Assembly: GCF_007830515.1 (NCBI RefSeq)
Contig: NZ_VLKT01000007.1
Span: 1-64,000, forward strand
Source of the DNA: Mesorhizobium tianshanense
GTDB taxonomy: Bacteria > Pseudomonadota > Alphaproteobacteria > Rhizobiales > Rhizobiaceae
Direction of reading: 5' to 3'
Length of the DNA: 64,000 nt
The translations under genes were made by a program, and so were the position numbers. Below the pieces are notes generated by a model. The model did not search any database and was not told the DNA's origin. It saw only the letters and a list, made by a program, of their open reading frames with translations. Positions 46,952 through 55,314 of the stretch are shown here, one piece after another (within the stretch, counting starts at the first letter, position 1; each line of letters begins with the position of its first letter).

Positions 46952-48172
46952 TTATGCGGAATAGCGCTGGAAAATCAGCGTTGCGTTGGTGCCACCGAAA
47001 CCGAACGAATTGGACAAAACAGTGTCGATCCTGGCATCGTCGATGCGTTCTCGCACGATCGGCATGCCTTCGAATTCCGGATCGAGCTGCTCGATATGGG
47101 CGCTCTCGCCGATGAAGCCGCCTTGCATCATCAGGATCGAGTAGATCGATTCCTGCACGCCGGCCGCACCCAGCGAATGGCCGGTCAGCGATTTCGTCGA
47201 GGTGATGAAAGGCATCTTCTCGCCAAACACCTCGCGGATAGCACCCATTTCCCTGGAGTCGCCGACCGGCGTCGAGGTGCCGTGCGTGTTGATGTAGTCG
47301 ACCGGCGAAGAGACTGTCGCCAGCGCCTGTCGCATGCAGCGCACCGCGCCTTCGCCCGAGGGCGCCACCATGTCGTAGCCGTCGGATGTCGCGCCATAGC
47401 CGACGATCTCGGCGTAGATCTTGGCGCCGCGCGCCTTGGCGTGCTCGAGCTCTTCCAGGACCAGCACGCCGGCGCCCCCGGCAATGACGAAGCCGTCGCG
47501 ATCGACGTCATAGGCGCGCGACGCGGCCGATGCCTTGTCATTGAACTTGGAAGACATGGCGCCCATCGCGTCGAACAGGTCCGACATCGTCCAGTCGAGA
47601 TCCTCATGACCGCCGGCGAAGACCATGTCCTGCTTGCCCCACTGGATCAGTTCATAGCCATTGCCGATGCAATGCGCCGAGGTCGAGCAGGCCGAAGAGA
47701 TCGAGTAATTGACGCCGTGGATCTTGAACCAGGTGGCGAGCGTCGCCGAAGCGGTCGACGACATCGCCTTCGGCACCGCGAACGGACCGATGCGCTTGGG
47801 GCTGCCGTTCTTGAGGGTGATTTCGGCGGCCTCGACGATGGTTCGGGTCGATGGTCCGCCCGATCCCATGACGATGCCGGTGCGCTCATTGGTGATGTCG
47901 CTCTCGCCAAGTCCGGCGTCCGCGATCGCCTGGTCCATGGCGACATGGTTCCAGGCCGCACCCTGCGACAGGAAGCGCATGGCGCGACGATCGACCATGG
48001 CGGAGGGGTCGAGCGTCGGCGCCCCCCAGACATGGCAACGGAAGCCGTGTTCGGCGAAGGAATCGGAGAAGCTGATGCCGGATTTGGCATCGTGGAGCGA
48101 GGCCTGCACCTCGTTGGCATTGTTGCCGATCGACGACACGATGCCGAGGCCTGTCACTACGACCCGTCTCAT
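46952..48172 (-). CDS. fabB: Beta-ketoacyl-ACP synthase I
   Basis: The 406-aa condensing enzyme has the Cys-His-His triad: Cys in '[14 protein letters not shown]', His in '[12 protein letters not shown]' and His in '[15 protein letters not shown]'. '[15 protein letters not shown]' closes the fold. FabB elongates the cis-3-decenoyl chain made by FabA, so the pair commits carbon to unsaturated fatty acids. ATG48172 follows a strong 'aaggag'; the upstream frame to 48262 is repeat-derived. Confidence 0.97.
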   Translation of the reverse strand: MRRVVVTGLGIVSSIGNNANEVQASLHDAKSGISFSDSFAEHGFRCHVWGAPTLDPSAMVDRRAMRFLSQGAAWNHVAMDQAIADAGLGESDITNERTGIVMGSGGPSTRTIVEAAEITLKNGSPKRIGPFAVPKAMSSTASATLATWFKIHGVNYSISSACSTSAHCIGNGYELIQWGKQDMVFAGGHEDLDWTMSDLFDAMGAMSSKFNDKASAASRAYDVDRDGFVIAGGAGVLVLEELEHAKARGAKIYAEIVGYGATSDGYDMVAPSGEGAVRCMRQALATVSSPVDYINTHGTSTPVGDSREMGAIREVFGEKMPFITSTKSLTGHSLGAAGVQESIYSILMMQGGFIGESAHIEQLDPEFEGMPIVRERIDDARIDTVLSNSFGFGGTNATLIFQRYSA

Positions 48173-48188
48173 TCGCAACTCCTTCCAG

Positions 48189-48226
48189 CGCATGAGCCCG
48201 AAACCTGTCGGACAAGGATCATGCGC
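48189..48226. repeat. Palindromic repeat upstream of fabB
   Basis: 'gcgcatgagcccgaaa' and 'ggatcatgcgc' form an imperfect 38-bp palindrome related to 42471-42514. It sits 17 bp before the fabB start codon within the fabA-fabB gap. Confidence 0.65.
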
Positions 48227-48237
48227 ATATTGAAATT

Positions 48238-48282
48238 CTACAGCTTCCTTTGCGCGTCCCAAGGGACTCGCGGCGCTGTGGA
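48238..48282. repeat. Palindromic repeat between fabA and fabB ('ctacagcg' family)
   Basis: 'ctacagcttcctttgcgcgtccc' is answered by 'gggactcgcggcgctgtgg'. It is a second copy of the element at 23681-23726, and lies 8 bp downstream of the fabA stop. Together with 48189-48226 it fills nearly all of the fabA-fabB gap. Confidence 0.8.
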
Positions 48283-48290
48283 GGCGCCGG

Positions 48291-48809
48291 TCAGGCGGCG
48301 GCCGATTGCTTGGACAGACCCACCTTGAGGTCCGTTGCTGCGTATATGGGTTCGCCGTCCGCCTTCAGCCAGCCATCGGCGATGCCAAGCACCAGCCGCC
48401 CGCGCATCACGCGCTTGAAGTCCACGCCATACTCCACCTTCTTGACCGATGGGGTCACCATGCCCTTGAACTTGACCTCGCCGGTCGACAGCGCCATTCC
48501 CTTGCCCGGCTCGCCTAGCCAGCCGAGGTAGAATCCCGTCAACTGCCACATGGCGTCGAGACCCAGGCACCCCGGCATGATCGGATTGCCGATGAAATGG
48601 CAGGCGAAAAACCACAGGTCTGGCTTGATGTCGAATTCCGCACGGATGAAGCCCTTGTCGAAGGCTCCGCCCGTCTCGCTGATCTCGGTGATACGGTCGA
48701 ACATCAGCATCGGCGGATAGGGGAGCTGGGCGTTTCCAGGTCCGAACAGCTCGCCGCGGGCGCAGGCAAGCAGTTCCTCGTAATCGTAGCTGGATTTCGA
48801 AACCGCCAT
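48291..48809 (-). CDS. fabA: 3-hydroxydecanoyl-ACP dehydratase/isomerase
   Basis: The 172-aa enzyme has the catalytic His in '[29 protein letters not shown]' and '[15 protein letters not shown]', diagnostic for FabA rather than FabZ. It dehydrates 3-hydroxydecanoyl-ACP and isomerises the product, starting anaerobic unsaturated fatty-acid synthesis. ATG48809 is preceded by 'ggggacgag'. First gene of the fab operon; divergent from irr. Confidence 0.97.
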   Translation of the reverse strand: MAVSKSSYDYEELLACARGELFGPGNAQLPYPPMLMFDRITEISETGGAFDKGFIRAEFDIKPDLWFFACHFIGNPIMPGCLGLDAMWQLTGFYLGWLGEPGKGMALSTGEVKFKGMVTPSVKKVEYGVDFKRVMRGRLVLGIADGWLKADGEPIYAATDLKVGLSKQSAAA

Positions 48810-48938
48810 CAATCTCGTCCCCGTAATCTTCCCGGGCGGTAGGGCGCCCTTGTCGTTGGTTTCCTAACACAATCTATTTCAGGCCGGAAACCAGCGTTTG
48901 CGCTTAACCTGCCAGTCTGCCTGGGTCAATGCGCGCTA

Positions 48939-48967
48939 TTGATCGTATTCGGCCGACAGAATATATG
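48939..48967 (+). promoter_or_regulatory. Candidate irr promoter
   Basis: TTGATC (48939-48944), 17-bp spacer, TATATG (48962-48967); start ~80 bp before the irr ATG. The fabA promoter should lie in the same 243-bp divergent region on the other strand. No ICE-like palindrome was found here. Confidence 0.55.
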
Positions 48968-49052
48968 TCGGGGAGTGTCTAGTTTCGGTCGATGTTCGTT
49001 TTTTGCCATTCTGGGCATATGTTGGGGCGAAACTGTGAGCTTGGACGGATAG

Positions 49053-49484
49053 ATGGATCTGGGCTGCCGGAAGGAAAATGTCGCTGTGGACAAGCGGGTT
49101 CGCGAAGCTGGTCTGAGGCCGACGCGTCAACGCATTGCGCTGGCCGATCTGCTTTTCGCCAAGGGCGACCGCCATCTGTCGGCCGAGGAACTGCACGAGG
49201 AGGCGATCGCCGCCGGCGTGCCGGTGTCGCTCGCCACCGTCTACAACGCCCTTCACCAATTCACCCAGGCGGGCCTTCTGCGCATCCTGGCCGTCGAGGG
49301 ATCGAAGACCTATTTCGACACCAACACCTCCGATCACCATCACTTCTACATAGAAGGCGAAAACAGGATTTTCGATATTGCCAGCGGTCCTGTCACGGTT
49401 TCCAATCTGCCGGCGCCGCCGGAAGGCATGGAGATCGCCAATGTCGACATCGTCGTGAGGCTGCGCGCCAAACGCTGCGGTTGA
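49053..49484 (+). CDS. irr: Iron response regulator Irr (Fur superfamily)
   Basis: The 143-aa protein has the Fur-type winged helix ('LRPTRQRIALADLLFAKGDRHLSAEELHEEA', 'VSLATVYNALHQFTQAGLLRILAVEG'). The Irr-type triple His is 'SDHHHFYIEGE' (residues 95-97), involved in haem sensing. It lacks the C-terminal Cys pairs of Fur/Zur and has no N-terminal GCPWHD-type haem regulatory motif, so haem regulation should be through the HHH site as in Rhizobium. Irr represses iron-storage and haem genes at low iron by binding ICE sites such as the one at 15075-15097. Location next to fabA-fabB is characteristic of rhizobial irr. Confidence 0.94.
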   Translation: MDLGCRKENVAVDKRVREAGLRPTRQRIALADLLFAKGDRHLSAEELHEEAIAAGVPVSLATVYNALHQFTQAGLLRILAVEGSKTYFDTNTSDHHHFYIEGENRIFDIASGPVTVSNLPAPPEGMEIANVDIVVRLRAKRCG

Positions 49485-49523
49485 CCGGCGCCTCACGCGG
49501 CCGCAAGATACCGTCTCGGCCGG

Positions 49524-49569
49524 TGCATGTCGCCCAAAAGTGCGTAGCGGTTTTGAGATAACGACATGC
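49524..49569. repeat. Palindromic repeat ('gcatgtcgcccaaaagtgcg' family)
   Basis: 'gcatgtcgcccaaaagtgcg' with 'agcggttttgagataacgacatgc' forms a 46-bp imperfect palindrome 40 bp after irr. The following 'ataaaaacaagaactcaaa' is also shared with the copy at 55201, so the conserved unit extends past the hairpin. Confidence 0.85.
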
Positions 49570-49638
49570 ATAAAAACAAGAACTCAAAGGCGTCGCGTGA
49601 ACGCGCTTTGACCATGATTCCGAACCGATAAGAATGGG

Positions 49639-50202
49639 TCAGTTTTTGACCCGTTCCCCCGGATAGGCACCCCAGACAAGCGACTGGGCGAGCCAGCCGG
49701 TGTGGCCGTCGAAGGTCATCTCGCACCACTGGCCGTCACAGGACTTGATCGTGCCCATGGCGCCTGGCTCGATGAGCGCGATGATGCTGGCATCCTTTTG
49801 CGGGTCGTCGAGAAGGTTGATTCGGGCATCCTTGCCGCGCTGCCAGGGCGCCACGATCGCCGTGCGGCGACCTGAAAGCAGCGACTGGTTGATCCAGCCC
49901 TCCGAGCCGTCGGCATCGCGTACACGACGCCAGGTGTCGAATTCCTGGATGATTTCCATAGGCAGGCCGGGTTTCATGTACATCCAGTCGACGGAATAGT
50001 TGACGCCTGGTCCGACGCGGGAGTTGACGCGGGCCGCCTTCAGGCTGACGAAACGCGGCAGCGGCAGGCCGCTTGGTCCGAGCGTGACGCTCCGGGCCGG
50101 TGCTGCCGCACCCTGTGCCGACACAAGCGGGGAGTAGAGGAGAGCGCCGAGAAATGCTGCGCTGAATATCCGGCGGAGCGACGCGAAACCAGACACTTTC
50201 AT
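49639..50202 (-). CDS. Exported SH3-domain protein
   Basis: The 187-aa precursor has a signal peptide ('IFSAAFLGALLYSPLVSA') and two bacterial SH3 (SH3_3/SH3b) units: 'RFVSLKAARVNSRVGPGVNYSVDWMYM ... GWINQSLLSGRR' and 'ARINLLDDPQKDASIIALIEPGAMGTIKSCDGQWCEMTFDGHTGWLAQSLVWG'. Such domains usually bind peptidoglycan or other periplasmic ligands. ATG50202 has 'aaagga' upstream. It is convergent with irr. Confidence 0.88.
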   Translation of the reverse strand: MKVSGFASLRRIFSAAFLGALLYSPLVSAQGAAAPARSVTLGPSGLPLPRFVSLKAARVNSRVGPGVNYSVDWMYMKPGLPMEIIQEFDTWRRVRDADGSEGWINQSLLSGRRTAIVAPWQRGKDARINLLDDPQKDASIIALIEPGAMGTIKSCDGQWCEMTFDGHTGWLAQSLVWGAYPGERVKN

Positions 50203-50354
50203 TCCTTTCGGCGCCGGCCTATCGGCCTTTGGCGCCCCTTTTTCTTTGTCTTCGGCGGAACCTCTTGTTACATGGATAGCTGGCACCGCGACCGGCTTCC
50301 AGTTTCGCCCGTCTTGGTTAAAGAGGTCTCAACGAGATCGGGTTTGAGGAAACA

Positions 50355-51356
50355 ATGGCAGGCAGAAAAAGGCCCCTCGTCGTCATCACGCGCAAGCTGC
50401 CCGATCCGGTCGAGACCCGTATGCGCGAGCTGTTCGACGCCCGGCTGAATGTCGAGGACAGGCCGATGACGCAGCCGGAGTTGGTCGCAGCGGTCAAGGA
50501 AGCCGATGTTCTGGTGCCGACCATAACCGATCATATCGACGCGGCGCTGATCGCCCAGGCCGGCGACAATCTCAAGCTGATCGCCAATTTCGGCAACGGC
50601 GTCGACAAGATCGACGTGGCGGCGGCGGCAAAGCGGGGAATCACCGTCACCAACACGCCGAACGTGCTGACCGAAGATACGGCCGACATGACCATGGCGC
50701 TGATGCTGGCGGTGCCGCGGCGGCTGGCGGAAGGCGCCAATGTGCTGACCGGCGACAAGAAATGGGCCGGCTGGTCGCCGACCTGGATGCTCGGCCGGCG
50801 TATCTGGGGCAAACGCCTCGGCATTGTCGGCATGGGCCGCATCGGCACCGCTGTCGCCCGGCGGGCCAAGGCTTTTGGCCTGTCGATCCATTACCACAAC
50901 CGCCATCGCGTGCTGCCGGCGGTCGAGGATGAACTGGAGGCGACCTACTGGGAAAGCCTCGACCAGATGCTTGCCCGCATGGACATCATCTCGGTCAACT
51001 GCCCGTCGACGCCGGCAACCTTCCATCTGCTTTCGGCGCGGCGGCTGGCGCTTCTGCAACCGTCAGCTTACATCGTCAACACCGCTCGCGGCGACATCAT
51101 CGATGAGGACTCTCTGGTCAAGCTGATCCAGGACGGCAAGATCGCCGGCGCCGGCCTCGACGTCTACGAGCATGAGCCGGCACTGAACAGCAAATTGCTG
51201 AAGCTCGCCGCCAAGGGCAAGGTCGTGCTGTTGCCGCATATGGGATCGGCGACGCTGGAAGGCCGCATCGACATGGGCGAGAAGGTGATCATCAACATCC
51301 GCGCCTTCTTTGACGGTCACCGCCCGCCGGATCGCGTACTGCCGCTGCGGACGTGA
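50355..51356 (+). CDS. D-2-hydroxyacid dehydrogenase, glyoxylate/hydroxypyruvate reductase-like
   Basis: The 333-aa NAD(P)-dependent enzyme has the dinucleotide motif 'LGIVGMGRIGTAVARRAKAFG' (~residue 155). The catalytic Arg-Glu-His set is Arg in 'IVNTARGDIIDE', Glu in 'DVYEHEPALN', His in 'VLLPHMGSATLEGR'. 'ITVTNTPNVLTEDTADMTMALML' is typical of glyoxylate reductases (GyaR/GhrB). Exact substrate is inferred. It is divergent from the SH3 gene and stands alone. Confidence 0.88.
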   Translation: MAGRKRPLVVITRKLPDPVETRMRELFDARLNVEDRPMTQPELVAAVKEADVLVPTITDHIDAALIAQAGDNLKLIANFGNGVDKIDVAAAAKRGITVTNTPNVLTEDTADMTMALMLAVPRRLAEGANVLTGDKKWAGWSPTWMLGRRIWGKRLGIVGMGRIGTAVARRAKAFGLSIHYHNRHRVLPAVEDELEATYWESLDQMLARMDIISVNCPSTPATFHLLSARRLALLQPSAYIVNTARGDIIDEDSLVKLIQDGKIAGAGLDVYEHEPALNSKLLKLAAKGKVVLLPHMGSATLEGRIDMGEKVIINIRAFFDGHRPPDRVLPLRT

Positions 51357-51374
51357 CGTTAAGTTAGAGAAAGA

Positions 51375-51857
51375 TTACGAAAGCATATTGCGCATGGTGA
51401 TCGATGTCGGACGGTCGTAGCCCTCGTGCGCCGTCCGTTCCGTTTCGCGAAAGCCGAGGCGGGCAAAGGCCGCGTGATTTCCGGTCAGTTCGACCCGCGT
51501 CTGAAGCTCGATCGCAGGCTTGCAGCGGCTGCGGGCGAGATCCTCGACAGCTTGCATCAGCTGCCTGCCAATACCCTGTCCCTGAAAGCCCGGTTCGACC
51601 GCGAGCTTTCCGACACAGAAATCGTTGGCCCGCTCCAGAACAAAAATGCAGCCGACGGTCCTGCCGTCCTTCTGCGCCGCAAAGCCCGTCTCTTGCCGGG
51701 CCTTGTCCCGGAGGCTTTCGACGGTGAGCCGATGCGCCGAGGATGGCGGATCGATGACGCCGTCCATGGAGGCGAAGGCGCGCATGATCAGCGCCAGCAC
51801 CTCGTCCCAACGGTCGAAATCGGCCGGAAACTGTGCAACGCAGACCGAGCTGTCCAA
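51375..51857 (-). CDS. GNAT-family N-acetyltransferase
   Basis: The 160-aa protein carries the acetyl-CoA-binding motif 'LAVEPGFQGQGIGRQLMQAVEDLAR' and a second GNAT strand 'LQTRVELTGNHAAFARLGFRETERTAHEGY'. Substrate unknown. The only suitable start is TTG51857, three bases after the moeB-like stop, with no clear ribosome binding site; translational coupling to the upstream gene is likely. Confidence 0.85.
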   Translation of the reverse strand: MDSSVCVAQFPADFDRWDEVLALIMRAFASMDGVIDPPSSAHRLTVESLRDKARQETGFAAQKDGRTVGCIFVLERANDFCVGKLAVEPGFQGQGIGRQLMQAVEDLARSRCKPAIELQTRVELTGNHAAFARLGFRETERTAHEGYDRPTSITMRNMLS

Positions 51858-51860
51858 GAT

Positions 51861-52610
51861 CTAGTTTCTCTTGTAGCGGATCGTGTCGAAGCGCGCCGCC
51901 AGCGCATCGTAAAGCAGCAGCCGGCCGACCAGCGGCTCGCCGATACCGGCGATCAGCTTGATTGCCTCCATCGCCTGCAGCGTGCCGACGACGCCGGTCA
52001 GCACGCCGAGCACGCCAGCCACAGCGCAGGATGGCACCAGGCCGGGCGGCGGTGGTTCCGGAAAAAGATCGCGATAGCTTGGATTCGGACTGCCGTCCGT
52101 GCCCGTTTCGAACGGTTTCAGCACGGTAACAGAGCCGTCGAAGCGACCGACGGCGGCATGCACCAGCGGCCGCTTTTCCGCGGCGCAGGCGTCGGCCACC
52201 GCAAAGCGTGTTTCGAAATTGTCGGAGCCGTCGACAACGATGTCATAGCGGGCGACGAGGGCAGGGGCGTTGTCCGCCGTCAGCCTGAGATTGTGCAGTT
52301 CCACGGCGACATGGGGATTGATGCGGGCGATCGTGGCTTTGGCACTGTCGGTTTTCGCCAGGCCGACGGTTTCGGTGCCATGGATCACCTGTCTTTGCAG
52401 ATTCGACAGCGAGACGCTGTCGTCGTCGACGATGCCGAGCGTGCCGACGCCGGCGGCGGCGAGATATTCGAGCACTGGCGCTCCCAGCCCGCCGGCACCG
52501 ATGACCAGGACCCGCGCGCGCTTCAGTCTTTGCTGGCCGGCGCCGCCGATTTCGGGCAGCACGATGTGGCGGGCGTAACGTTCGAGCTCTTCGTCGGTGA
52601 GGGCGGTCAT
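51861..52610 (-). CDS. moeB: HesA/MoeB/ThiF-family E1-like adenylyltransferase
   Basis: The 249-aa protein has the E1 signature: 'YARHIVLPEIGGAGQQRLKRARVLVIGAGGLGAPVLEYLAAAGVG' and 'GIVDDDSVSLSNLQRQVIHG', then 'VVDGSDNFETRFAVADAC'. It lacks the zinc Cys pairs in the C-terminal part except a single Cys in 'LVPSCAVAGVLG'. It would adenylate the C-terminus of a MoaD- or ThiS-like sulphur carrier. No carrier gene is adjacent, so MoeB versus ThiF cannot be settled. ATG52610 follows 'gtaagg'. Confidence 0.85.
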   Translation of the reverse strand: MTALTDEELERYARHIVLPEIGGAGQQRLKRARVLVIGAGGLGAPVLEYLAAAGVGTLGIVDDDSVSLSNLQRQVIHGTETVGLAKTDSAKATIARINPHVAVELHNLRLTADNAPALVARYDIVVDGSDNFETRFAVADACAAEKRPLVHAAVGRFDGSVTVLKPFETGTDGSPNPSYRDLFPEPPPPGLVPSCAVAGVLGVLTGVVGTLQAMEAIKLIAGIGEPLVGRLLLYDALAARFDTIRYKRN

Positions 52611-52652
52611 GGCCAACCTTACAGCGGCGCAAAAATCTTGTCAGGGGTCAAT

Positions 52653-52696
52653 GCATGTCGCCCAAAAGTGCGCAGCGGTTTGGGATAGCGACATGC
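52653..52696. repeat. Palindromic repeat between moeB-like gene and recF
   Basis: 'gcatgtcgcccaaaagtgcg' answered by 'cagcggtttgggatagcgacatgc'. Nearly identical to 49524-49569 and 55201-55245. Lies 8 bp downstream of the recF stop. Confidence 0.85.
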
Positions 52697-52703
52697 GTAA
52701 AGT

Positions 52704-53870
52704 TCAAATGGTTGGCCCAACCGTGCCGTGATCGACGGTCAGAAACTGCGCGCGTCCCTTCAGGCTGGAAAACAGCGCCGCATCGGTCCCGGTCATGAAA
52801 GCCTGGCAGTTCAGCTCTTCCAGGATCGAGAACAGTGCGGCACGCCGGCCGCTGTCGAGATGGGCGGCGATCTCGTCGAGCAGCAGGATCGGCGTCATGC
52901 CCGACATCTCGCCGGTCAGCCGGGCATGCGACAGGACCATGCCGACCAGCAGCGCCTTCTGCTCGCCGGTCGAACAGAGCTCGGCCGGCATCGCCTTGGG
53001 CCGGTGCTGCACCACGAGATCCGAACGGTGCGGGCCGTCGAGCGTGCGCCCGGCGGCGCGGTCGCGATCACGGCCTTCGGCTAAGGCGCGGCGGAACTGC
53101 TCCTCGACGTCGACAGCCGCGGCGGTGCCGACTTCGCTTTCCAAAGTGCCCGACAGGCCGATGTCGGCCTGCGGAAACGGACCGGCGCTTGGCAGCCTGT
53201 CAATCATGGCGGCGAGCAGGCGCACCAGTTCGGCACGCGCCGCGGCAATCGCCACGCCGGTTTCGGCCATTTGCGTCTCGATCGCATCGAACCAGCCGCC
53301 GTCGCGCGAGCCTTCGGCGAGCAGCCGATTGCGGCCGCGCATCGCTTTCTCGTAGTCGAGCGCGCGCTGACCGTGATCGGGATCGATCGCCAGGACCAGC
53401 CGGTCGAGAAAGCGCCGGCGGTCTGCGGCCGGCCCGGTGAACAATGCATCCATCGCCGGTGTCAGCCAGACGACGCGCAGCCATTCCAGCATGTCCTCCG
53501 CCGAGCGCGCCGCCGCTCCATTGATCCGCACCCGCCGGCCGCCCTCGCCGGCGGCGTCGCCGCCTGCGATGCCGGTACCGATCTCGACCGGGCCGTCCGG
53601 CCCATCGAGCCTGGCATGGAGGGCGAAGCCGCCGTCGCCGCCTTCACGCGCCACGTCGGCATAGGGTGCCCGGCGCAGGCCGCGCCCCGGTGTCAGCAAG
53701 GAAATCGCTTCCAGCAAATTGGTTTTTCCGGCGCCATTGTCGCCGGAAAAAACCACTGCGCCGGGATCGAGGTCGATCGACAGTTTTGCGTAATTGCGGA
53801 AATTCGTAAGTGACAGCTTACTTATATGAGTCTGCTGGTCGTGCTCAGACTGCTTCGCAACTCCGATCAT
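52704..53870 (-). CDS. recF: DNA replication and repair protein RecF
   Basis: The 388-aa SMC-like ATPase has Walker A 'GDNGAGKTNLLEAISLL', 'PAMDALFTGPAADRRRFLDRLV' (RecF-specific), the ABC-type signature 'CSTGEQKALLVGMVLSHA' and Walker B 'ILLLDEIAAHLD'. It binds gapped DNA ends and works with RecO/RecR (recR at 4.5 kb) to load RecA. Gene order dnaA-dnaN-recF is the ancestral replication block; recF begins 25 bp after dnaN. Confidence 0.96.
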   Translation of the reverse strand: MIGVAKQSEHDQQTHISKLSLTNFRNYAKLSIDLDPGAVVFSGDNGAGKTNLLEAISLLTPGRGLRRAPYADVAREGGDGGFALHARLDGPDGPVEIGTGIAGGDAAGEGGRRVRINGAAARSAEDMLEWLRVVWLTPAMDALFTGPAADRRRFLDRLVLAIDPDHGQRALDYEKAMRGRNRLLAEGSRDGGWFDAIETQMAETGVAIAAARAELVRLLAAMIDRLPSAGPFPQADIGLSGTLESEVGTAAAVDVEEQFRRALAEGRDRDRAAGRTLDGPHRSDLVVQHRPKAMPAELCSTGEQKALLVGMVLSHARLTGEMSGMTPILLLDEIAAHLDSGRRAALFSILEELNCQAFMTGTDAALFSSLKGRAQFLTVDHGTVGPTI

Positions 53871-53895
53871 GACAGCAAGATGACCTCGTTTGGGC

Positions 53896-55014
53896 TTACA
53901 CCCGCATCGGCATCAGCACATAGAGCGTGGTTTCGTCGGTCATGTCGTGGATCAGCGTTGGCGAACCGGCATCCGCCAGCATGAATCTTGCCTCCGTGCC
54001 GGTCAACTGGGCGGCGACGTCGAGCAGATATTTGGCGTTGAAGCCGATTTCGATCGGGTCGGACGAATAGTCCGCGGCCAGTTCCTCGGTGGCGCTGCCC
54101 GAATCCGGATTGTTGACCGCAAGCGTGACCTGGCCTTCTCCAATCGAAAGCTTCACCGCGCGGCCGCGTTCGGAGGAAATGGTCGAGACGCGGTCGACGG
54201 CGGCGGCGAAACTCTGGCGATCGATGACCAGCCTCTTGTCGTTGCCGGTGGGGATGACCCGCTGATAGTCCGGGAAGGTGCCGTCGATCAGCTTCGATGT
54301 CAAAATGACGCTGCCGATGGTGAAGCGGATCTTGGTGTCGGACAATTCGGTGGTCACGGCGACGTCCGGGTCGTCGACAAGCTTTTGCAGCTCGCTGACC
54401 GTCTTGCGCGGAATGATGATGCCCGGCATGCCTTCGGACCCTGCCGGCGCGTCGATCTCGGCGCGCGCCAGCCGATGGCCGTCGGTCGCTACCGAGCGCA
54501 GCTTCAGCTTGCCGTCGGCGTCATGCGTGTGCAGATAGATGCCGTTCAGGTAGTAGCGCGTCTCTTCGGTGGAGATGGCGAATTGGGTCTTCTCGATCAG
54601 GCCCTTCAGCGCAACCGAATCGAGCCGGAAGATATGCGAGAACGATCCGGCCGAAAGCTCCGGGAAATCGGATTGCGGCAGGCATTGGAGACGGAAACTC
54701 GAGCGGCCCGAGGTCACCGTCATGGCATTGCCGTCCTCGTCGGTCTTCAGCATGACCTCCGCGCCGTCGGCGAGCTTGCGCACGATATCGTATAGCAGAT
54801 GCGCGGGAACCGTCGTCGCCCCGCCGCGCTCGACCTTGGCCGGCGTGGCTTCGGTCACCTCCAGATCGAGGTCGGTCGCCTTCATCTCGAGCGTGGCGCC
54901 CTCGGCGCTCAGCAGCACGTTCGACAGGATCGGTATGGTGTTGCGCCGCTCGACCACGCGATGAACATGGTTCAGCGACTTCAGGAGATTTGACCGTTCC
55001 AGGATAACACGCAT
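53896..55014 (-). CDS. dnaN: DNA polymerase III beta subunit (sliding clamp)
   Basis: The 372-aa clamp consists of three similar domains. It starts 'MRVILERSNLLKSLNHVHRVVERRNTIPILSNVLL' and ends with the clamp-typical 'TTLYVLMPMRV'. 'TQFAISTEETRYYLNGIYLH' and 'ATDGHRLARAEI' mark the second domain. It encircles DNA as a dimer and is loaded by the DnaX complex encoded at 0.6 kb. It lies 300 bp downstream of dnaA. Confidence 0.98.
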   Translation of the reverse strand: MRVILERSNLLKSLNHVHRVVERRNTIPILSNVLLSAEGATLEMKATDLDLEVTEATPAKVERGGATTVPAHLLYDIVRKLADGAEVMLKTDEDGNAMTVTSGRSSFRLQCLPQSDFPELSAGSFSHIFRLDSVALKGLIEKTQFAISTEETRYYLNGIYLHTHDADGKLKLRSVATDGHRLARAEIDAPAGSEGMPGIIIPRKTVSELQKLVDDPDVAVTTELSDTKIRFTIGSVILTSKLIDGTFPDYQRVIPTGNDKRLVIDRQSFAAAVDRVSTISSERGRAVKLSIGEGQVTLAVNNPDSGSATEELAADYSSDPIEIGFNAKYLLDVAAQLTGTEARFMLADAGSPTLIHDMTDETTLYVLMPMRV

Positions 55015-55200
55015 GACGAAACAGGCTCGCTTGAATGAATGAGCGGGTCTCCGGCAAGCGGCGCCCCGCGAAAGGTCTGAACAGGCTCAGAATCTGCATA
55101 AACTGATAGGAAAAACCCTGCAAGCGCAAGCCCGCGCCACCGGTTCGGGCCGGTTACGCGGGCTTTCTGGGGATAAAGCTGGCGAAGTCCGCAAGCCAAT

Positions 55201-55245
55201 GCTTGTCGCCCAAACGTGCGCAGCGGTTTTGGAACAACGACATGC
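55201..55245. repeat. Palindromic repeat between dnaA and dnaN
   Basis: 'gcttgtcgcccaaacgtgcg' with 'cagcggttttggaacaacgacatgc'. The trailing 'ataaaaacaaggattcaa' matches the copy at 49524. The rest of the 300-bp dnaA-dnaN gap shows no other feature. Confidence 0.85.
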
Positions 55246-55314
55246 ATAAAAACAAGGATTCAAGCACCTCGCATGAGCCATCCAAACGCGACGCGCTTTC
55301 GTTTTTCGGGCCGA

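Noticed and set aside
46184..48328. 714-codon plus-strand frame opposite fabI and fabB
   Set aside because: Shadow of fabI/fabB; no recognisable domain and no ribosome binding site.
48810..49052. ICE motif in the fabA-irr region
   Set aside because: No TTTAGAA-N3-TTCTAAA-like palindrome found; only ordinary promoter hexamers.
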